From contig JAIEPH010000027.1 in NCBI GenBank assembly GCA_019749805.1, positions 143,396 to 207,395 of the forward strand: 64,000 nt of DNA, given 5' to 3'. Position 1 is the stretch's first letter; every line of letters begins with the position of its first letter. This document shows, one piece after another, positions 1 to 12,667 of this stretch. The position numbers were made by a program, and so were the translations under genes. Below the pieces are notes generated by a model. It saw only the letters and a list, made by a program, of their open reading frames with translations, searched no databases and had not been told where the DNA came from. The stretch comes from Mycobacteriaceae bacterium. GTDB taxonomy: Bacteria > Actinomycetota > Actinomycetes > Mycobacteriales > Mycobacteriaceae.

Positions 1-112
1 GCCGGCCCGACACGATGGCCCGGCCTGCCCGGGTACGCATCCGCAGGCGGAATCCGTGCACGCGTGCGCGGCGCCGGTTGTTCGGCTGAAAAGTCCGCTT
101 GCCCTTGGCCAC
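1..112 (-). CDS. rpmH: 50S ribosomal protein L34 (5' part, runs off the left edge)
   Basis: Reading the minus strand from a GTG at 112-110 gives [20 protein letters not shown] and then [14 protein letters not shown], the highly conserved arginine-rich start of L34, a component of the large ribosomal subunit. About 37 codons are in the window and the C-terminal end lies beyond base 1. It is divergent from dnaA, the universal rpmH-dnaA arrangement next to bacterial origins. The GTG start is chosen because it gives the family N-terminus exactly. Confidence 0.95.
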   Translation of the reverse strand, partial: MAKGKRTFQPNNRRRARVHGFRLRMRTRAGRAIVSGR

Positions 113-678
113 GGCTGTCTCTCCTCGTTTCCGTCGGCGTCAACGCCCGCACCGGTACTCACGTCGTGCCGGTGGAACGCGGTTGCCCGTTGGTAAGCTC
201 GTACGTCTTGCTTAGCCGGCGCGGTCTCCACAACATCTGGGTCGCAGCCGTGCCGCCACGTGCGGGCGACTGTTCGAGGGTACTGACGAGATTTCCCTAG
301 GTCAAACCACCCTATCCCCCGCCATGATCGACGTGAAAATCTTTACAAACGCCTCAGCCGTCACGGCCTCGCAGCGCCGGAAAAGTAACCCACACGCAAT
401 GTTGCAGAACGGTTGGCACCCGCGAAGAAAACTGTTAGCTTCTGCCAATGTCATTTCGATAACGAAACGACGACAGACAACGAAGCGGGGATGCCCACCA
501 AGTCGCGAGCCCACAGACCGCACCACTCCTGTGACGAGCCCCGGCCAGCGGCGTTCCAGCCCGTAGACAACAGAACGAAGACGACCGTCCTGTTTCCACA
601 GCCTGTGGATAACCATGTGGACAGTTCGTCATCGTTCCTTTGGCCTTCCCTGAAACGGCCGCGAGGGGGTACGCGTCA
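113..678. promoter_or_regulatory. rpmH-dnaA divergent intergenic region
   Basis: These 566 bases have no convincing gene; the open frames here lack family resemblance and overlap one another. The right end carries a cluster of DnaA-box-like nonamers just before dnaA, consistent with promoters for rpmH and dnaA and with dnaA autoregulation. In mycobacteria this gap is usually counted as a flank of the origin region. I could not place -10 or -35 elements with confidence. Confidence 0.6.
592..624. promoter_or_regulatory. DnaA-box cluster upstream of dnaA
   Basis: Three nonamers lie within 33 bases. Bases 604-612 (TGTGGATAA) are on the minus strand a perfect TTATCCACA box. Bases 616-624 (TGTGGACAG) are CTGTCCACA on the minus strand. 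Bases 592-600 (GTTTCCACA) are a weaker plus-strand match. They end about 55 bases before the dnaA start, so DnaA binding here probably represses its own transcription (inference). Confidence 0.6.
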
Positions 679-2175
679 TTGACTGCTGACCCCGATCCAC
701 CATTCGTGGCCGTATGGAACACGGTGGTCGCCGAACTCAATGGCGACGTCGAAGCGGTCGGAGTGGCGAACGGTGATGCCGGCCCTGTCCTCACGCCCCA
801 GCAAAGAGCGTGGCTGAAGCTGGTCAAGCCGCTGGTCATCACCGAGGGATTTGCCCTCCTGTCGGTTCCGACACCTTTCGTTCAGAACGAGATCGAACGT
901 CATCTCCGCGAGCCGATCATCAGTGCCCTTAGCCGACAGCTCGGTCAACGAGTGGAACTCGGCGTCCGCATCGCCGCTCCGGAAACCGACGAACCCGACG
1001 AAACCCATAACGGCTTGGCCGCCGCGGTCGCCGACCTCGACGACGACATCGACGAAGACCAGGAGGCACTGGCAAGCGCCGAGGAAACCTGGCCCAGCTA
1101 TTTCTCCAGCCGAGTCCAGAACTCCGCGGACGAGGATGCCACCGCCGTCAACCTGAACCGCCGCTATACCTTCGACACCTTCGTCATCGGTGCGTCCAAC
1201 AGGTTTGCTCACGCCGCGTCGCTTGCTATCGCCGAGGCACCCGCCCGCGCCTACAACCCCCTCTTCATCTGGGGTGAGTCCGGCCTCGGCAAAACACATC
1301 TTCTACACGCCGCAGGAAACTACGCCCAGCGTCTCTTCCCCGGGATGCGAGTCAAGTACGTCTCGACCGAGGAATTCACCAACGACTTCATCAACTCGTT
1401 GCGCGACGATCGCAAGGCCTCTTTCAAGCGCAGTTACCGCGACATCGACGTGCTGCTGGTGGATGACATCCAGTTCATCGAGGGCAAAGAAGGTATCCAG
1501 GAGGAGTTCTTCCACACCTTCAACACCCTGCACAACGCGAACAAGCAGATCGTCATCTCCTCGGATCGGCCGCCCAAACAACTGGCCACCCTCGAAGACC
1601 GCCTGCGCACCCGGTTCGAGTGGGGCCTGATCACCGACGTTCAGCCTCCCGAACTCGAAACCCGCATCGCGATTTTGCGCAAGAAGGCGCAGATGGACCG
1701 CCTCGATGTCCCCGGTGATGTCCTCGAGCTGATCGCCAGCAGCATCGAACGCAATATCCGCGAGCTCGAGGGTGCGCTCATTCGGGTCACCGCGTTCGCG
1801 TCGCTGAACAAGACGACGATCGACAAGTCACTGGCCGAGATCGTGTTGCGCGATCTGATCTCCGACGCGAGCACGATGCAGATCAGCACAGCCGCAATCA
1901 TGGCCGCGACCGCCGAGTACTTCGAAACCACCGTCGAGGAACTGCGCGGTCCCGGTAAGACGCGTGCGCTCGCGCAGTCCAGACAGATCGCGATGTATTT
2001 GTGCCGCGAGCTCACCGACCTGTCCCTGCCGAAGATCGGCCAAGCGTTCGGTCGTGACCACACGACCGTGATGTACGCCGAGAAGAAGATCCGCGGCGAG
2101 ATGGCGGAACGACGCGAGGTCTTCGATCACGTGAAGGAACTCACGACGCGGATCCGTCAACGCTCCAAGCGCTGA
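679..2175 (+). CDS. dnaA: Chromosomal replication initiator protein DnaA
   Basis: DnaA binds DnaA boxes at oriC, opens the duplex as an ATP-bound filament and loads the replicative helicase. The 498-residue protein has the N-terminal interaction domain, an acidic variable linker, the AAA+ core with Walker [10 protein letters not shown] near residue 200 and Walker B LLVDDIQF near 260, and the C-terminal helix-turn-helix DNA-binding domain with GRDHTTV near 457, ending RQRSKR as in other mycobacteria. The start is a TTG at 679 behind a G-rich ribosome site (GAGGGGG, 663-669). It yields [14 protein letters not shown], the usual mycobacterial N-terminus; an upstream ATG at 640 would add 13 residues that do not fit. 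Confidence 0.97.
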   Translation: MTADPDPPFVAVWNTVVAELNGDVEAVGVANGDAGPVLTPQQRAWLKLVKPLVITEGFALLSVPTPFVQNEIERHLREPIISALSRQLGQRVELGVRIAAPETDEPDETHNGLAAAVADLDDDIDEDQEALASAEETWPSYFSSRVQNSADEDATAVNLNRRYTFDTFVIGASNRFAHAASLAIAEAPARAYNPLFIWGESGLGKTHLLHAAGNYAQRLFPGMRVKYVSTEEFTNDFINSLRDDRKASFKRSYRDIDVLLVDDIQFIEGKEGIQEEFFHTFNTLHNANKQIVISSDRPPKQLATLEDRLRTRFEWGLITDVQPPELETRIAILRKKAQMDRLDVPGDVLELIASSIERNIRELEGALIRVTAFASLNKTTIDKSLAEIVLRDLISDASTMQISTAAIMAATAEYFETTVEELRGPGKTRALAQSRQIAMYLCRELTDLSLPKIGQAFGRDHTTVMYAEKKIRGEMAERREVFDHVKELTTRIRQRSKR

Positions 2176-2306
2176 ACCCTCGACTCCCCCTCACGCGCTA
2201 CCAACCCGGTCGCTTTTCGACGAATCACACCTGCACGCCCAAAATTTTCCGAAAAACTTCCGCACCGTCGGTATCACTTGTCACAGGCCGGCGCTGTGCA
2301 CACCGA

Positions 2307-2315
2307 TGTGGACAA
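2307..2315 (-). promoter_or_regulatory. DnaA box (perfect TTGTCCACA)
   Basis: On the minus strand the nonamer reads TTGTCCACA, identical to the preferred mycobacterial DnaA box. It is the best match in the dnaA-dnaN gap and anchors the set of weaker boxes downstream. Confidence 0.75.
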
Positions 2316-2470
2316 CTTGGGATCAACCTTCGAATGACCGGCCGCTTGCTTCACAAGCGGGGCCGTTTCCACAACCATCCAATATTCCCCTCACGACGAT
2401 CCACAGGAACCGCACAACGGTCCACCGCCGGCACGCAGCACCGACACCCGTTCATCCCCAACGTCCACAG

Positions 2471-2515
2471 GCCCTAATACTGTTGCTTGTATATCTACTT
2501 AGAAAGCTCCTAGAA
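2471..2515. other. Candidate A+T-rich unwinding element of oriC
   Basis: This is the most A+T-rich stretch of the oriC gap (it includes TAATAC, TTGTATATC and TACTTAGAAAG). It lies directly after the box at 2461-2469, on the dnaN side of the DnaA-box cluster. That is where a duplex-unwinding element is expected. The assignment rests on composition and position only. Confidence 0.45.
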
Positions 2516-2729
2516 GAAGCCTGCTGGGGAACACTTGAAATCCAGTTCCCCGAGCCGGTTCACCGAACGCCATGTCGGCGCGATCGATTAGCTTTCAAGT
2601 TGGGGCCGAAAGCTCTACGGTGGTTCAGCGACAGCCGTTACGGTCGTCCCTACGCTTCGTTTCGAGGCGTGTTGAGACACCAGGAAATCGCTGCTTAGCG
2701 CTTGTTGTGTTTTTGATCGAAGGGACTGT

Positions 2730-3929
2730 ATGGACGTGGCGACAACAACCGTTGGTGTCACCGATTTGAAGTTCCGTCTGGTGCGTGAAGACTTCGCCGA
2801 CGCTGTGGCTTGGGTAGCTCGTAATCTGCCGAACCGGCCGACGGTCCCGGTCCTGGCGGGTGTCCTGCTCACCGGTTCTGAAGACGGTTTGACGATCTCG
2901 GGATTCGACTACGAGGTATCGGCAGAGGTGCAGGTGGCGGCTGAAATCGCTTCGCCTGGAAGCGTTTTGGTGTCCGGGCGGCTGTTGTCCGACATCACCC
3001 GGGCGTTGCCGGGCAAACCGGTGGATGTCAGCGTCGAGGGCACTCGGGTGTCATTGACCTGCGGAAGCGCACGGTTCTCGCTGCCCACGATGGCGGTCGA
3101 GGATTACCCGACACTGCCGACCCTGCCCGACGAGACCGGTGTCGTTTCGGCCAACCTGTTCGCCGAGGCGATAGGTCAGGTGGCTGTGGCGGCCGGGCGT
3201 GACGATACGTTGCCGATGCTCACCGGCATTCGCGTCGAGATTTCGGGTGAGAACGTCATTTTGGCGGCGACCGATCGCTTCCGGCTCGCGGTTCGCGAGC
3301 TGACGTGGTCAACGGCAGCGGCCGACATGGAGGCCGCGGTGTTGGTTCCGGCCAAGACGTTGGCCGAAGCGGCCAAGGCCGGTGCCGATGGTTCGGATGT
3401 GCACCTGTCCTTGGGTTCGGGTGCCGAGGTCGGCAAGGAAGGCTTGTTGGGTATCCGCAGCAACGGCAAGCGCAGCACCACCCGCCTGCTCGACGCGGAG
3501 TTCCCCAAGTTCCGTCAGCTGCTCCCGACTGAGCACACCGCGATCGCGACGATCGATGTCGCCGAGCTCACCGAAGCCATCAAACGCGTGGCCCTGGTCG
3601 CCGATCGCGGCGCGCAGGTGCGGATGGAGTTCGCCGACGACGTGCTGCGGTTGTCCGCCGGCGCGGACGACGTCGGGCGCGCGGAAGAGGACCTGCCTGT
3701 CACCTTCGCGGGTGAGCCGTTGACCATTGCGTTCAACCCGACGTACCTCACCGACGGGTTGAGTTCGTTGCACTCCGAACGCGTGACATTCGGTTTCACG
3801 ACACCCAGCCGCCCCGCAGTGTTGCGTCCGGCGGGTGAAGATGACGGCAGCGTCGGCGACACGGGGCCGTTCCCCGCTGCGCAGACCGATTATGTCTACC
3901 TTTTGATGCCGGTTCGGCTTCCTGGCTGA
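2730..3929 (+). CDS. dnaN: DNA polymerase III beta subunit (sliding clamp)
   Basis: The 399-residue product aligns by eye over its whole length with mycobacterial DnaN (start [17 protein letters not shown], end [12 protein letters not shown]). It forms the ring-shaped dimer that tethers the replicative polymerase to DNA. Three repeated clamp domains of about 120-130 residues are expected, and conserved segments such as [21 protein letters not shown] and [20 protein letters not shown] are present. The start ATG has GAAGGG a few bases upstream. It is the first gene of the dnaN-gnd-recF-DUF721 run. Confidence 0.97.
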   Translation: MDVATTTVGVTDLKFRLVREDFADAVAWVARNLPNRPTVPVLAGVLLTGSEDGLTISGFDYEVSAEVQVAAEIASPGSVLVSGRLLSDITRALPGKPVDVSVEGTRVSLTCGSARFSLPTMAVEDYPTLPTLPDETGVVSANLFAEAIGQVAVAAGRDDTLPMLTGIRVEISGENVILAATDRFRLAVRELTWSTAAADMEAAVLVPAKTLAEAAKAGADGSDVHLSLGSGAEVGKEGLLGIRSNGKRSTTRLLDAEFPKFRQLLPTEHTAIATIDVAELTEAIKRVALVADRGAQVRMEFADDVLRLSAGADDVGRAEEDLPVTFAGEPLTIAFNPTYLTDGLSSLHSERVTFGFTTPSRPAVLRPAGEDDGSVGDTGPFPAAQTDYVYLLMPVRLPG

Positions 3930-3957
3930 CCGGCCCGACGCCACGACGGGGGCGCAC

Positions 3958-4851
3958 ATGCAATTGGGTCTGGTCGGCCTGGGCAAAATGGGCTTCAACA
4001 TGCGCGAACGCCTGCGCGAGGGCGGGCACGACGTCATCGGCTTCGATCCGCGCCCGGAGGTCACCGACGTACCGACGTTGGCGGCGCTCGCGGAAGCCCT
4101 CGATGCCCCGCGCGTGGTCTGGGTGATGGTGCCGTCCGGGCACATCACCGACGAGACCATCGTGTCGCTCGCCGACGTGTTGAGCCCCGGTGATCTGGTG
4201 ATCGACGGTGGCAACTCCCGCTACACCGAGGACGGACCTCACGCGAAGCTGTTGGACGACAAGGGAATTGCGTTCATTGACGCCGGTGTGTCCGGCGGCA
4301 TCTGGGGTCTGACCGAGGGCTACGGGCTCATGGTGGGCGGTAGCAAGGAAGACGTCGCGCGGGTCATGCCGATCTTCGAAACCCTGCGTCCGCCCGGCGA
4401 ACAGGCCGACGGATTCGTCCACGCCGGACCCGTCGGTGCAGGTCACTACGCCAAGATGGTGCACAACGGTATCGAATACGGGCTGATGATGGCCTACGCC
4501 GAAGGCTACGAACTGTTGGCCGCCGAGGAGCTGATCGAAGACACTCAGCCCGTCATTCAGGCCTGGACCAACGGCACGGTGGTGCGGTCGTGGCTGCAGC
4601 AGCTGCTGGCCAAGGCGCTGAAAGAAGATCCGAAATTCACCGATATCACCGGTTACACCGAGGACTCCGGTGAGGGTCGCTGGACGGTGGAGGAAGCCAT
4701 CAGCCACCGAGTGCCCATGCCGGTGATCGCGGCGTCACTGTTTGCCCGGTTCGCTTCGCGTCAAGAGGACTCCCCCACCATGAAGGCAGTGTCGGCGCTG
4801 CGCAACCAGTTCGGCGGCCATGCCGTGCAGAGGATCAGCGAGTCTGGATAG
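3958..4851 (+). CDS. gnd: 6-phosphogluconate dehydrogenase, decarboxylating (short form)
   Basis: The enzyme oxidatively decarboxylates 6-phosphogluconate to ribulose 5-phosphate in the pentose phosphate pathway. The Rossmann nucleotide-binding motif GLVGLGKMG is at residues 4-12, the substrate-site segment DAGVSGGIWGL follows, and the active-site segment KMVHNGIEYG contains the catalytic lysine. At 297 residues it belongs to the short family (about 300) and not the 470-residue long form. It sits 28 bases after dnaN and its stop directly abuts the recF start, so it is probably cotranscribed. The gene is typical of this position in fast growers but is missing here in M. tuberculosis. Confidence 0.93.
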   Translation: MQLGLVGLGKMGFNMRERLREGGHDVIGFDPRPEVTDVPTLAALAEALDAPRVVWVMVPSGHITDETIVSLADVLSPGDLVIDGGNSRYTEDGPHAKLLDDKGIAFIDAGVSGGIWGLTEGYGLMVGGSKEDVARVMPIFETLRPPGEQADGFVHAGPVGAGHYAKMVHNGIEYGLMMAYAEGYELLAAEELIEDTQPVIQAWTNGTVVRSWLQQLLAKALKEDPKFTDITGYTEDSGEGRWTVEEAISHRVPMPVIAASLFARFASRQEDSPTMKAVSALRNQFGGHAVQRISESG

Positions 4852-6033
4852 TTGTACGTCAGAAACCTTGCACTTACCGATTTCCGGTCCTGGGCACGGA
4901 TCGAGATCGAGCTCGATCCCGGCCGAATCGTATTCGTGGGATCCAATGGTTTTGGCAAAACGAATCTGATTGAGGCGCTGTGGTATTCGTCGACATTGGG
5001 TTCACATCGGGTGGGCACTGACGGGCCGCTGATCCGGGCCGGCGCCCAACGCGCGGTGATCTCGACCATCGTGGTGAACGACGGGCGCGAACTCGCAGTC
5101 GACCTGGAGATCAACCCGGGCCGCGCCAACAAGGCGCGGCTGAACCGCTCCCCCGTTCGTAGCGCGCGCGAAATCCTGGGCGCCCTGCGGGCTGTGCTGT
5201 TCGCTCCCGAGGATCTGGCGTTGGTGCGCGGCGATCCGGGAGAACGACGGAGGTACCTCGACGAGCTGGCCACCACCCGCCGTCCGCGAGTGGCCGGTAT
5301 CCGTGCCGATTACGACAAAGTGCTCAAACAGCGGACGGCGCTGTTGAAGTCGGCGGCTGGGGCGAGGTATCGGGGCGATCGCAGCGTTTTCGACACCCTG
5401 GACGTGTGGGACGGGCACCTCGCCGCCCACGGTGCGCAACTGATCGCGGCGCGGGTTGATCTGGTGAACCAACTGGCGCCCGAGGTGGAGAAGTCCTATC
5501 AACTGTTGGCGCCTGCATCGCGGCCGGCGGCCATCCGATACCGCAGCGGCGTGGAGGTCATCGAAAGCGAAGCCCAGGCCGGAACCGGAAGCACCGAATT
5601 GTTCGAGGCGGCCCTGCTCGACGAGCTGGCCCGGCGCCGCGACGCCGAACTGGAACGCGGCGTTTGCCTCGTGGGTCCGCACCGCGACGATCTGGAGTTG
5701 CGCCTCGGCGACCAAGTCGCGAAAGGCTTCGCAAGCCATGGCGAATCGTGGTCAATGGCGTTGGCCTTACGACTGGCGGCGTACGAACTGTTACGCGCGG
5801 AAGGCAGCGATCCGGTACTGCTCCTCGATGACGTCTTCGCCGAACTCGACACCGCGCGCAGGCAGGCGCTCGCCAACGTCGCGGCATCCGCGGAACAGGT
5901 GTTGGTCACGGCTGCGGTCCGCGAGGACATCCCGCAGGACTGGGATGCGACCAGAATCGAAATCGGCATGACCGACGACGACGCCGGGCGGGTTTCAGAA
6001 GTGCGAGACAGAACTGGTGGGAGTCGACCATGA
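4852..6033 (+). CDS. recF: DNA replication and repair protein RecF
   Basis: RecF is an SMC/ABC-like ATPase that with RecO and RecR loads RecA at single-strand gaps. The 393-residue protein begins [20 protein letters not shown], has Walker [10 protein letters not shown] near residues 31-39, the [10 protein letters not shown] segment, the signature-like [19 protein letters not shown] and Walker [12 protein letters not shown]. The start is TTG at 4852 immediately after the gnd stop, with the exact family N-terminus. The stop overlaps the next start by ATGA. Confidence 0.95.
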   Translation: MYVRNLALTDFRSWARIEIELDPGRIVFVGSNGFGKTNLIEALWYSSTLGSHRVGTDGPLIRAGAQRAVISTIVVNDGRELAVDLEINPGRANKARLNRSPVRSAREILGALRAVLFAPEDLALVRGDPGERRRYLDELATTRRPRVAGIRADYDKVLKQRTALLKSAAGARYRGDRSVFDTLDVWDGHLAAHGAQLIAARVDLVNQLAPEVEKSYQLLAPASRPAAIRYRSGVEVIESEAQAGTGSTELFEAALLDELARRRDAELERGVCLVGPHRDDLELRLGDQVAKGFASHGESWSMALALRLAAYELLRAEGSDPVLLLDDVFAELDTARRQALANVAASAEQVLVTAAVREDIPQDWDATRIEIGMTDDDAGRVSEVRDRTGGSRP

Positions 6034-6578
6034 CCGACGACGTGGAACCGCCGGCACACCTGGCGCATCTAAAGGGTATGGATCTGGTCAGGCGGACCTT
6101 GGAGGAAGCCCGCGGCGCCGCCCGCAGTCAAGGAAAAGATGTCGGCCGCGGCCGCAGCACGCAGCCGCGCAAGAAGGTCGCGGGTACCAGTCGGCGACGG
6201 TGGTCGGGTCCGGGCCCGGATTCGCGCGACCCGCAGTTGCTCGGATCCCTCACCCGTGACCTCGCCCGCAACCGCGGTTGGTCGGATCGGGTCGCCGAAG
6301 GTGCGGTGTTCGGTCGTTGGTCGGCGGTCGCCGGTGAGCAGATCGCGGCACACGCGACGCCGACGTCGCTTCAGGAGGGTGTGCTGACGGTTTCGGCGGA
6401 GTCGACGGCTTGGGCGACGCAGCTGAGAATGGTGCAGGCGCAACTCCTCGCGAAGATCGCGGCCGCGGTCGGCGACGGGGTGGTGAAATCGATGAAAATC
6501 GTCGGTCCGGTCGCTCCCTCCTGGCGCAAGGGGCGATATCACATCGCCGGGCGAGGACCCCGCGACACGTACGGATAA
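6030..6578 (+). CDS. DUF721 (DciA-like) family protein
   Basis: This 182-residue basic protein matches Rv0004 of M. tuberculosis, found between recF and gyrB in actinobacteria. The conserved segment [27 protein letters not shown] to the C-terminal third is the DUF721 domain. That domain is related to DciA, a helicase-loading factor in bacteria lacking DnaC, and DciA in mycobacteria is reported to act with DnaB. The N-terminal half is a lysine/arginine-rich tail likely to contact nucleic acid. It overlaps recF by 4 bases, so translation is probably coupled. Confidence 0.85.
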   Translation: MTDDVEPPAHLAHLKGMDLVRRTLEEARGAARSQGKDVGRGRSTQPRKKVAGTSRRRWSGPGPDSRDPQLLGSLTRDLARNRGWSDRVAEGAVFGRWSAVAGEQIAAHATPTSLQEGVLTVSAESTAWATQLRMVQAQLLAKIAAAVGDGVVKSMKIVGPVAPSWRKGRYHIAGRGPRDTYG

Positions 6579-8825
<2,247 letters not shown>

Positions 8826-8855
8826 CGAATAACCACGGTTTAGGGCTGAAAACAC

Positions 8856-11800
8856 ATGACTGATACCACCTTGCCACCAAGCGGCGGTGCGGGCGACCGC
8901 ATCGAGCCGGTCGACATCCAGCACGAGATGCAGCGCAGCTACATCGACTACGCCATGAGCGTCATTGTCGGGCGTGCGCTGCCCGAGGTGCGCGACGGCC
9001 TCAAGCCGGTGCACCGCCGCGTGCTGTACGCCATGTTCGACTCCGGCTTCCGGCCGGACCGCGGCCACGCGAAATCCGCACGCTCCGTTGCCGAGACGAT
9101 GGGCAACTACCACCCGCACGGCGACTCGTCGATCTACGACACGTTGGTCCGGATGGCCCAGCCGTGGTCGCTGCGCTACCCGCTGGTGGACGGTCAGGGC
9201 AACTTCGGCTCGCCGGGCAACGATCCGCCGGCCGCGATGCGCTACTGCGTTACCGGCGATGCGCTGGTGCGATTGCCGTTTGGGCAGTCGGTGCGGATTG
9301 CGGACGTTGTACCCGGTGCGCGGCCGAACACAGATAACGTTGTGGACGCAAAGGTTCTGGATCGCCACGGCAACCCGGTCACAGCCGATCGCCTGTTCCA
9401 CTCCGGTGAGCAAGCGACCTATACCGTCCGCACCGCGGAAGGGTACGAGGTAACCGGCACCGCGAACCACCCCCTGCTATGCCTGGTGGACGTCGCGGGC
9501 GTGCCGACGCTGCTGTGGAAGCTGATCGAGGAGATTCGTCCCGACGATCGCGTGGTGATTCAACGGACTCCGCCGATGGAATTCGGCCCCGCCGATTGGC
9601 ACGACGCGTTCGAGGCGCTGCTCCTCGGTGCTCTGATCAGCGAGGGTTTCGTTTCGGAGCGACGGGCCGGTTTCAACAATCTAGATCGCGACTACTTCAA
9701 CATGGTGGTAGCCGCCTATGACGCCGTGGTCGGGGGTCCCCGTTACGTTTCGGAACGGACCATCCTTTCCGGCTCGCGCCTACTGGAGCTGGACATCCAC
9801 AATCTGACTGCACTGCGTAGAACTCGCTTGGCCTGTCTGGAAGGCCAGCGATCTGCCGACAAGGCAGTCCCAGAGTGGATGTGGCAGTCCGCGGCCGCAG
9901 TGAAGCGAGTCTTCCTTCAGGCGTTGTTCGAAGGCGACGGTTCCTGTTCTGCGCTCCCCCGCAACACGATCCAAGTCTCGTATTCGACCAGAAGCGGTCA
10001 GCTCGCAAAGGATGTCCAACAAATGTTGTTGGAGTTCGGCGTTATCTCACGCCGCTACCTACACGCGGTTGGTGAGCACAAGGTCGTGATCACGAATCGT
10101 GCCCACGCCGAATTGTTTTCGACACAAGTCGGTTTCGGCGGGTCAAAGCAAGTCAAGCTGACAGAGGTGCTGCAGGCGTTGCCTAAGAAGGCTGCGGGCT
10201 TGGACTCGGACCACGTGCCGGGACTCGCGAGCTTCATCCGCAAGCATGGCGGCGGCCGATGGGTCGACAAGGACTGGCTCAACCGGCACAACATCGATCG
10301 GTTATCACGGTGGCAGCGTGATGCGGCCCAGATCCTAGGCCATATCGCCGACGGAGATGTCCGTGCGATCGCGTCTGATCTAACCGACGGTAGGTTCTAT
10401 TACGCGCGAGTCACGTCGTTGACAGACGCTGGCGTGCAGCCGGTTTACAGCCTGCGAGTAGACACGGATGACCACGCCTTTATCACCAACGGCTTTGTCA
10501 GTCACAACACGGAAGCGCGCCTGACTCCGCTGGCGATGGAGATGCTGCGTGAAATCGACGAGGAGACAGTCGATTTCGTCCCGAACTACGACGGCCGCGT
10601 GCAGGAGCCGACGGTTCTGCCGAGCCGGTTCCCCAACCTACTGGCCAACGGCTCGGGCGGCATCGCGGTCGGCATGGCCACCAACATGCCGCCGCACAAC
10701 CTGCGCGAGCTGGGCGATGCTGTGTTCTGGTGCCTGGAGAACTTCGAAGCCGATGAAGAAGCCACCCTTGAGGCGGTCTGCGAGCGCGTCAAGGGTCCCG
10801 ACTTCCCCACCTACGGCCTCATCGTCGGATCGCAGGGCATCTCCGACACGTATCGGACCGGCCGGGGGTCGGTTCGCATGCGCGGAGTCTGCGAGATCGA
10901 AGAAGACAGCAGGGGACGCACCGGGATCGTCATCACCGAGCTGCCGTATCAGGTCAACCACGACAACTTCATCACCTCGATCGCCGAACAGGTGCGCGAC
11001 GGCAAGCTCGCCGGCATCTCGAACATCGAGGATCAGTCCAGTGACCGGGTCGGGTTGCGCATCGTCGTGGAGCTCAAACGCGACGCCGTGGCCAAGGTGG
11101 TGCTGAACAACCTCTACAAGCACACCCAGCTGCAGACCAGCTTTGGTGCCAACATGCTGTCCATCGTCGACGGCGTGCCGCGCACACTGCGGCTCGACCA
11201 GTTGATCCGGCACTACGTCAATCACCAACTCGACGTCATCGTGCGGCGCACCACCTACCGGCTGCGCAAGGCGAACGAGCGGGCCCACATTCTGCGCGGC
11301 CTGGTCAAGGCGCTCGATGCGCTCGACGAGGTCATTGCGCTGATCCGGGCGTCGGAGACCGTCGAGGTGGCCCGCCAGGGCCTGATCGGGTTGCTCGACA
11401 TCGACGAGATCCAGGCCCAGGCCATCCTCGATATGCAGCTGCGCCGGCTCGCGGCCCTCGAGCGTCAGCGCATCGTCGACGATCTGGCGAAGATCGAGGC
11501 CGAGATCGCCGACCTCGAGGACATCCTGGCCAAGCCGGAGCGGCAGCGCGCCATCGTGCGCGACGAGCTCCAGGAGCTTGTCGACAAGTACGGGGACGAC
11601 CGCCGGACCCGCATCATCGCTGCGGACGGCGACGTGGCCGACGAAGACCTGATCGCCCGCGAAGAGGTCGTCGTCACGATCACCGAAACCGGCTACGCCA
11701 AGCGGACCAAGTCCGACCTCTACCGCAGCCAGAAGCGCGGCGGCAAGGGCGTGCAGGGTGCGGGGCTGAAGCAGGACGACATCGTCAACCACTTCTTCGT

Positions 11801-12626
11801 CTGCTCCACGCACGACTGGATCCTGTTCTTCACCACTCAGGGCCGGGTCTATCGCGCGAAGGCGTACGACCTGCCCGAGGCGTCGCGTACGGCGCGCGGC
11901 CAGCACGTCGCCAACCTGCTGGCATTCCAGCCGGAGGAGCGCATCGCACAGGTCATCCAGATCAAGACGTACGAGGATGCGCCGTATCTGGTGCTGGCCA
12001 CGCGCAATGGTCTGGTGAAGAAGTCCAAGCTCACCGACTTCGACTCCAACCGCACCGGCGGCATCGTCGCGGTCAACCTGCGTGACGGTGACGAGTTGGT
12101 GGGCGCGGTCCTGTGCTCGGCGGAAGCGGACCTGCTGCTGGTCTCCGCCAAGGGGCAGTCGATTCGCTTCTCAGCAACCGATGAGGCACTGCGTCCGATG
12201 GGCCGCGCCACCTCCGGTGTGCAGGGCATGCGGTTCAACACCGACGACGAGCTGCTGTCGCTGAACGTCGTGCGCGACGACACGTATCTGCTGGTCGCGA
12301 CCGCCGGCGGATACGCCAAGCGCACCGCCATCGAGGAGTACCCGGTCCAGGGCCGCGGTGGCAAAGGGGTGTTGACGATTCAGTTCGACAAGAGACGTGG
12401 CAGTCTGGTCGGAGCGTTGATCGTCGATGACGACACAGAGTTGTATGCCATCACCTCGGGTGGGGGTGTCATCCGGACGGCGGCTCGCCAGGTGCGCAAG
12501 GCCGGGCGGCAGACCAAGGGCGTTCGGTTGATGAACCTGGGTGAGGGCACGACACTGATAGCCATCGCGCGCAACGCGGAGGAAGGCGACAGCACCGACG
12601 AGGTCAACACCGACGTCGGCGAGTAG
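8856..12626 (+). CDS. gyrA: DNA gyrase subunit A precursor containing an intein
   Basis: This is the breakage-reunion subunit of gyrase. The 1256-codon frame encodes an 835-residue GyrA split by a 421-residue intein (residues 131-551). The N-extein ends ...PPAAMRY, where Tyr130 is the catalytic tyrosine that forms the covalent DNA link. The C-extein resumes [13 protein letters not shown]. The C-terminal part forms the beta-pinwheel with the GyrA-box [10 protein letters not shown] (about residues 960-970 of the precursor). The quinolone-determining segment reads HGDSSIYD with Ser91 and Asp95. Activity should require protein splicing. Confidence 0.96.
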   Translation: MTDTTLPPSGGAGDRIEPVDIQHEMQRSYIDYAMSVIVGRALPEVRDGLKPVHRRVLYAMFDSGFRPDRGHAKSARSVAETMGNYHPHGDSSIYDTLVRMAQPWSLRYPLVDGQGNFGSPGNDPPAAMRYCVTGDALVRLPFGQSVRIADVVPGARPNTDNVVDAKVLDRHGNPVTADRLFHSGEQATYTVRTAEGYEVTGTANHPLLCLVDVAGVPTLLWKLIEEIRPDDRVVIQRTPPMEFGPADWHDAFEALLLGALISEGFVSERRAGFNNLDRDYFNMVVAAYDAVVGGPRYVSERTILSGSRLLELDIHNLTALRRTRLACLEGQRSADKAVPEWMWQSAAAVKRVFLQALFEGDGSCSALPRNTIQVSYSTRSGQLAKDVQQMLLEFGVISRRYLHAVGEHKVVITNRAHAELFSTQVGFGGSKQVKLTEVLQALPKKAAGLDSDHVPGLASFIRKHGGGRWVDKDWLNRHNIDRLSRWQRDAAQILGHIADGDVRAIASDLTDGRFYYARVTSLTDAGVQPVYSLRVDTDDHAFITNGFVSHNTEARLTPLAMEMLREIDEETVDFVPNYDGRVQEPTVLPSRFPNLLANGSGGIAVGMATNMPPHNLRELGDAVFWCLENFEADEEATLEAVCERVKGPDFPTYGLIVGSQGISDTYRTGRGSVRMRGVCEIEEDSRGRTGIVITELPYQVNHDNFITSIAEQVRDGKLAGISNIEDQSSDRVGLRIVVELKRDAVAKVVLNNLYKHTQLQTSFGANMLSIVDGVPRTLRLDQLIRHYVNHQLDVIVRRTTYRLRKANERAHILRGLVKALDALDEVIALIRASETVEVARQGLIGLLDIDEIQAQAILDMQLRRLAALERQRIVDDLAKIEAEIADLEDILAKPERQRAIVRDELQELVDKYGDDRRTRIIAADGDVADEDLIAREEVVVTITETGYAKRTKSDLYRSQKRGGKGVQGAGLKQDDIVNHFFVCSTHDWILFFTTQGRVYRAKAYDLPEASRTARGQHVANLLAFQPEERIAQVIQIKTYEDAPYLVLATRNGLVKKSKLTDFDSNRTGGIVAVNLRDGDELVGAVLCSAEADLLLVSAKGQSIRFSATDEALRPMGRATSGVQGMRFNTDDELLSLNVVRDDTYLLVATAGGYAKRTAIEEYPVQGRGGKGVLTIQFDKRRGSLVGALIVDDDTELYAITSGGGVIRTAARQVRKAGRQTKGVRLMNLGEGTTLIAIARNAEEGDSTDEVNTDVGE
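9246..10508 (+). mobile_element. GyrA intein with LAGLIDADG homing endonuclease
   Basis: In-frame insertion of 421 residues, same insertion site as the M. xenopi, M. leprae and M. kansasii GyrA inteins. Block A starts [13 protein letters not shown] with Cys1; block B is [12 protein letters not shown] with the TxxH histidine; blocks F/G read [21 protein letters not shown] ending His-Asn, followed by Thr as +1 extein residue. Between them lie two dodecapeptide motifs, [11 protein letters not shown] (about precursor residue 252) and [12 protein letters not shown] (about 353), each keeping its acidic residue. The endonuclease therefore looks intact, unlike the M. xenopi mini-intein. Confidence 0.95.
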
Positions 12627-12667
12627 CTCATCAAGCGTGACCTGTAGTGGCCAGTTAGGAGCCGTAG

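Larger units (their letters stand above)
2176..2729. other. oriC: Origin of chromosomal replication (oriC)
   Basis: The 554-base dnaA-dnaN gap is non-coding and carries several DnaA-box-like nonamers. 2307-2315 (TGTGGACAA) is a perfect TTGTCCACA on the minus strand. Degenerate matches are 2365-2373 (GTTTCCACA), 2397-2405 (CGATCCACA) and 2461-2469 (ACGTCCACA). An A+T-richer stretch follows. This is the location and architecture of mycobacterial oriC, where boxes are mostly degenerate. The exact functional limits cannot be read from sequence. Confidence 0.85.

Noticed and set aside
302..842. Overlapping open frames upstream of dnaA
   Set aside because: No family resemblance, they overlap in several frames and lie in the DnaA-box region; typical high-GC shadows.
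3309..4707. Long minus-strand frames across dnaN and gnd
   Set aside because: They are antisense shadows of strongly conserved genes; high GC makes long antisense frames common.
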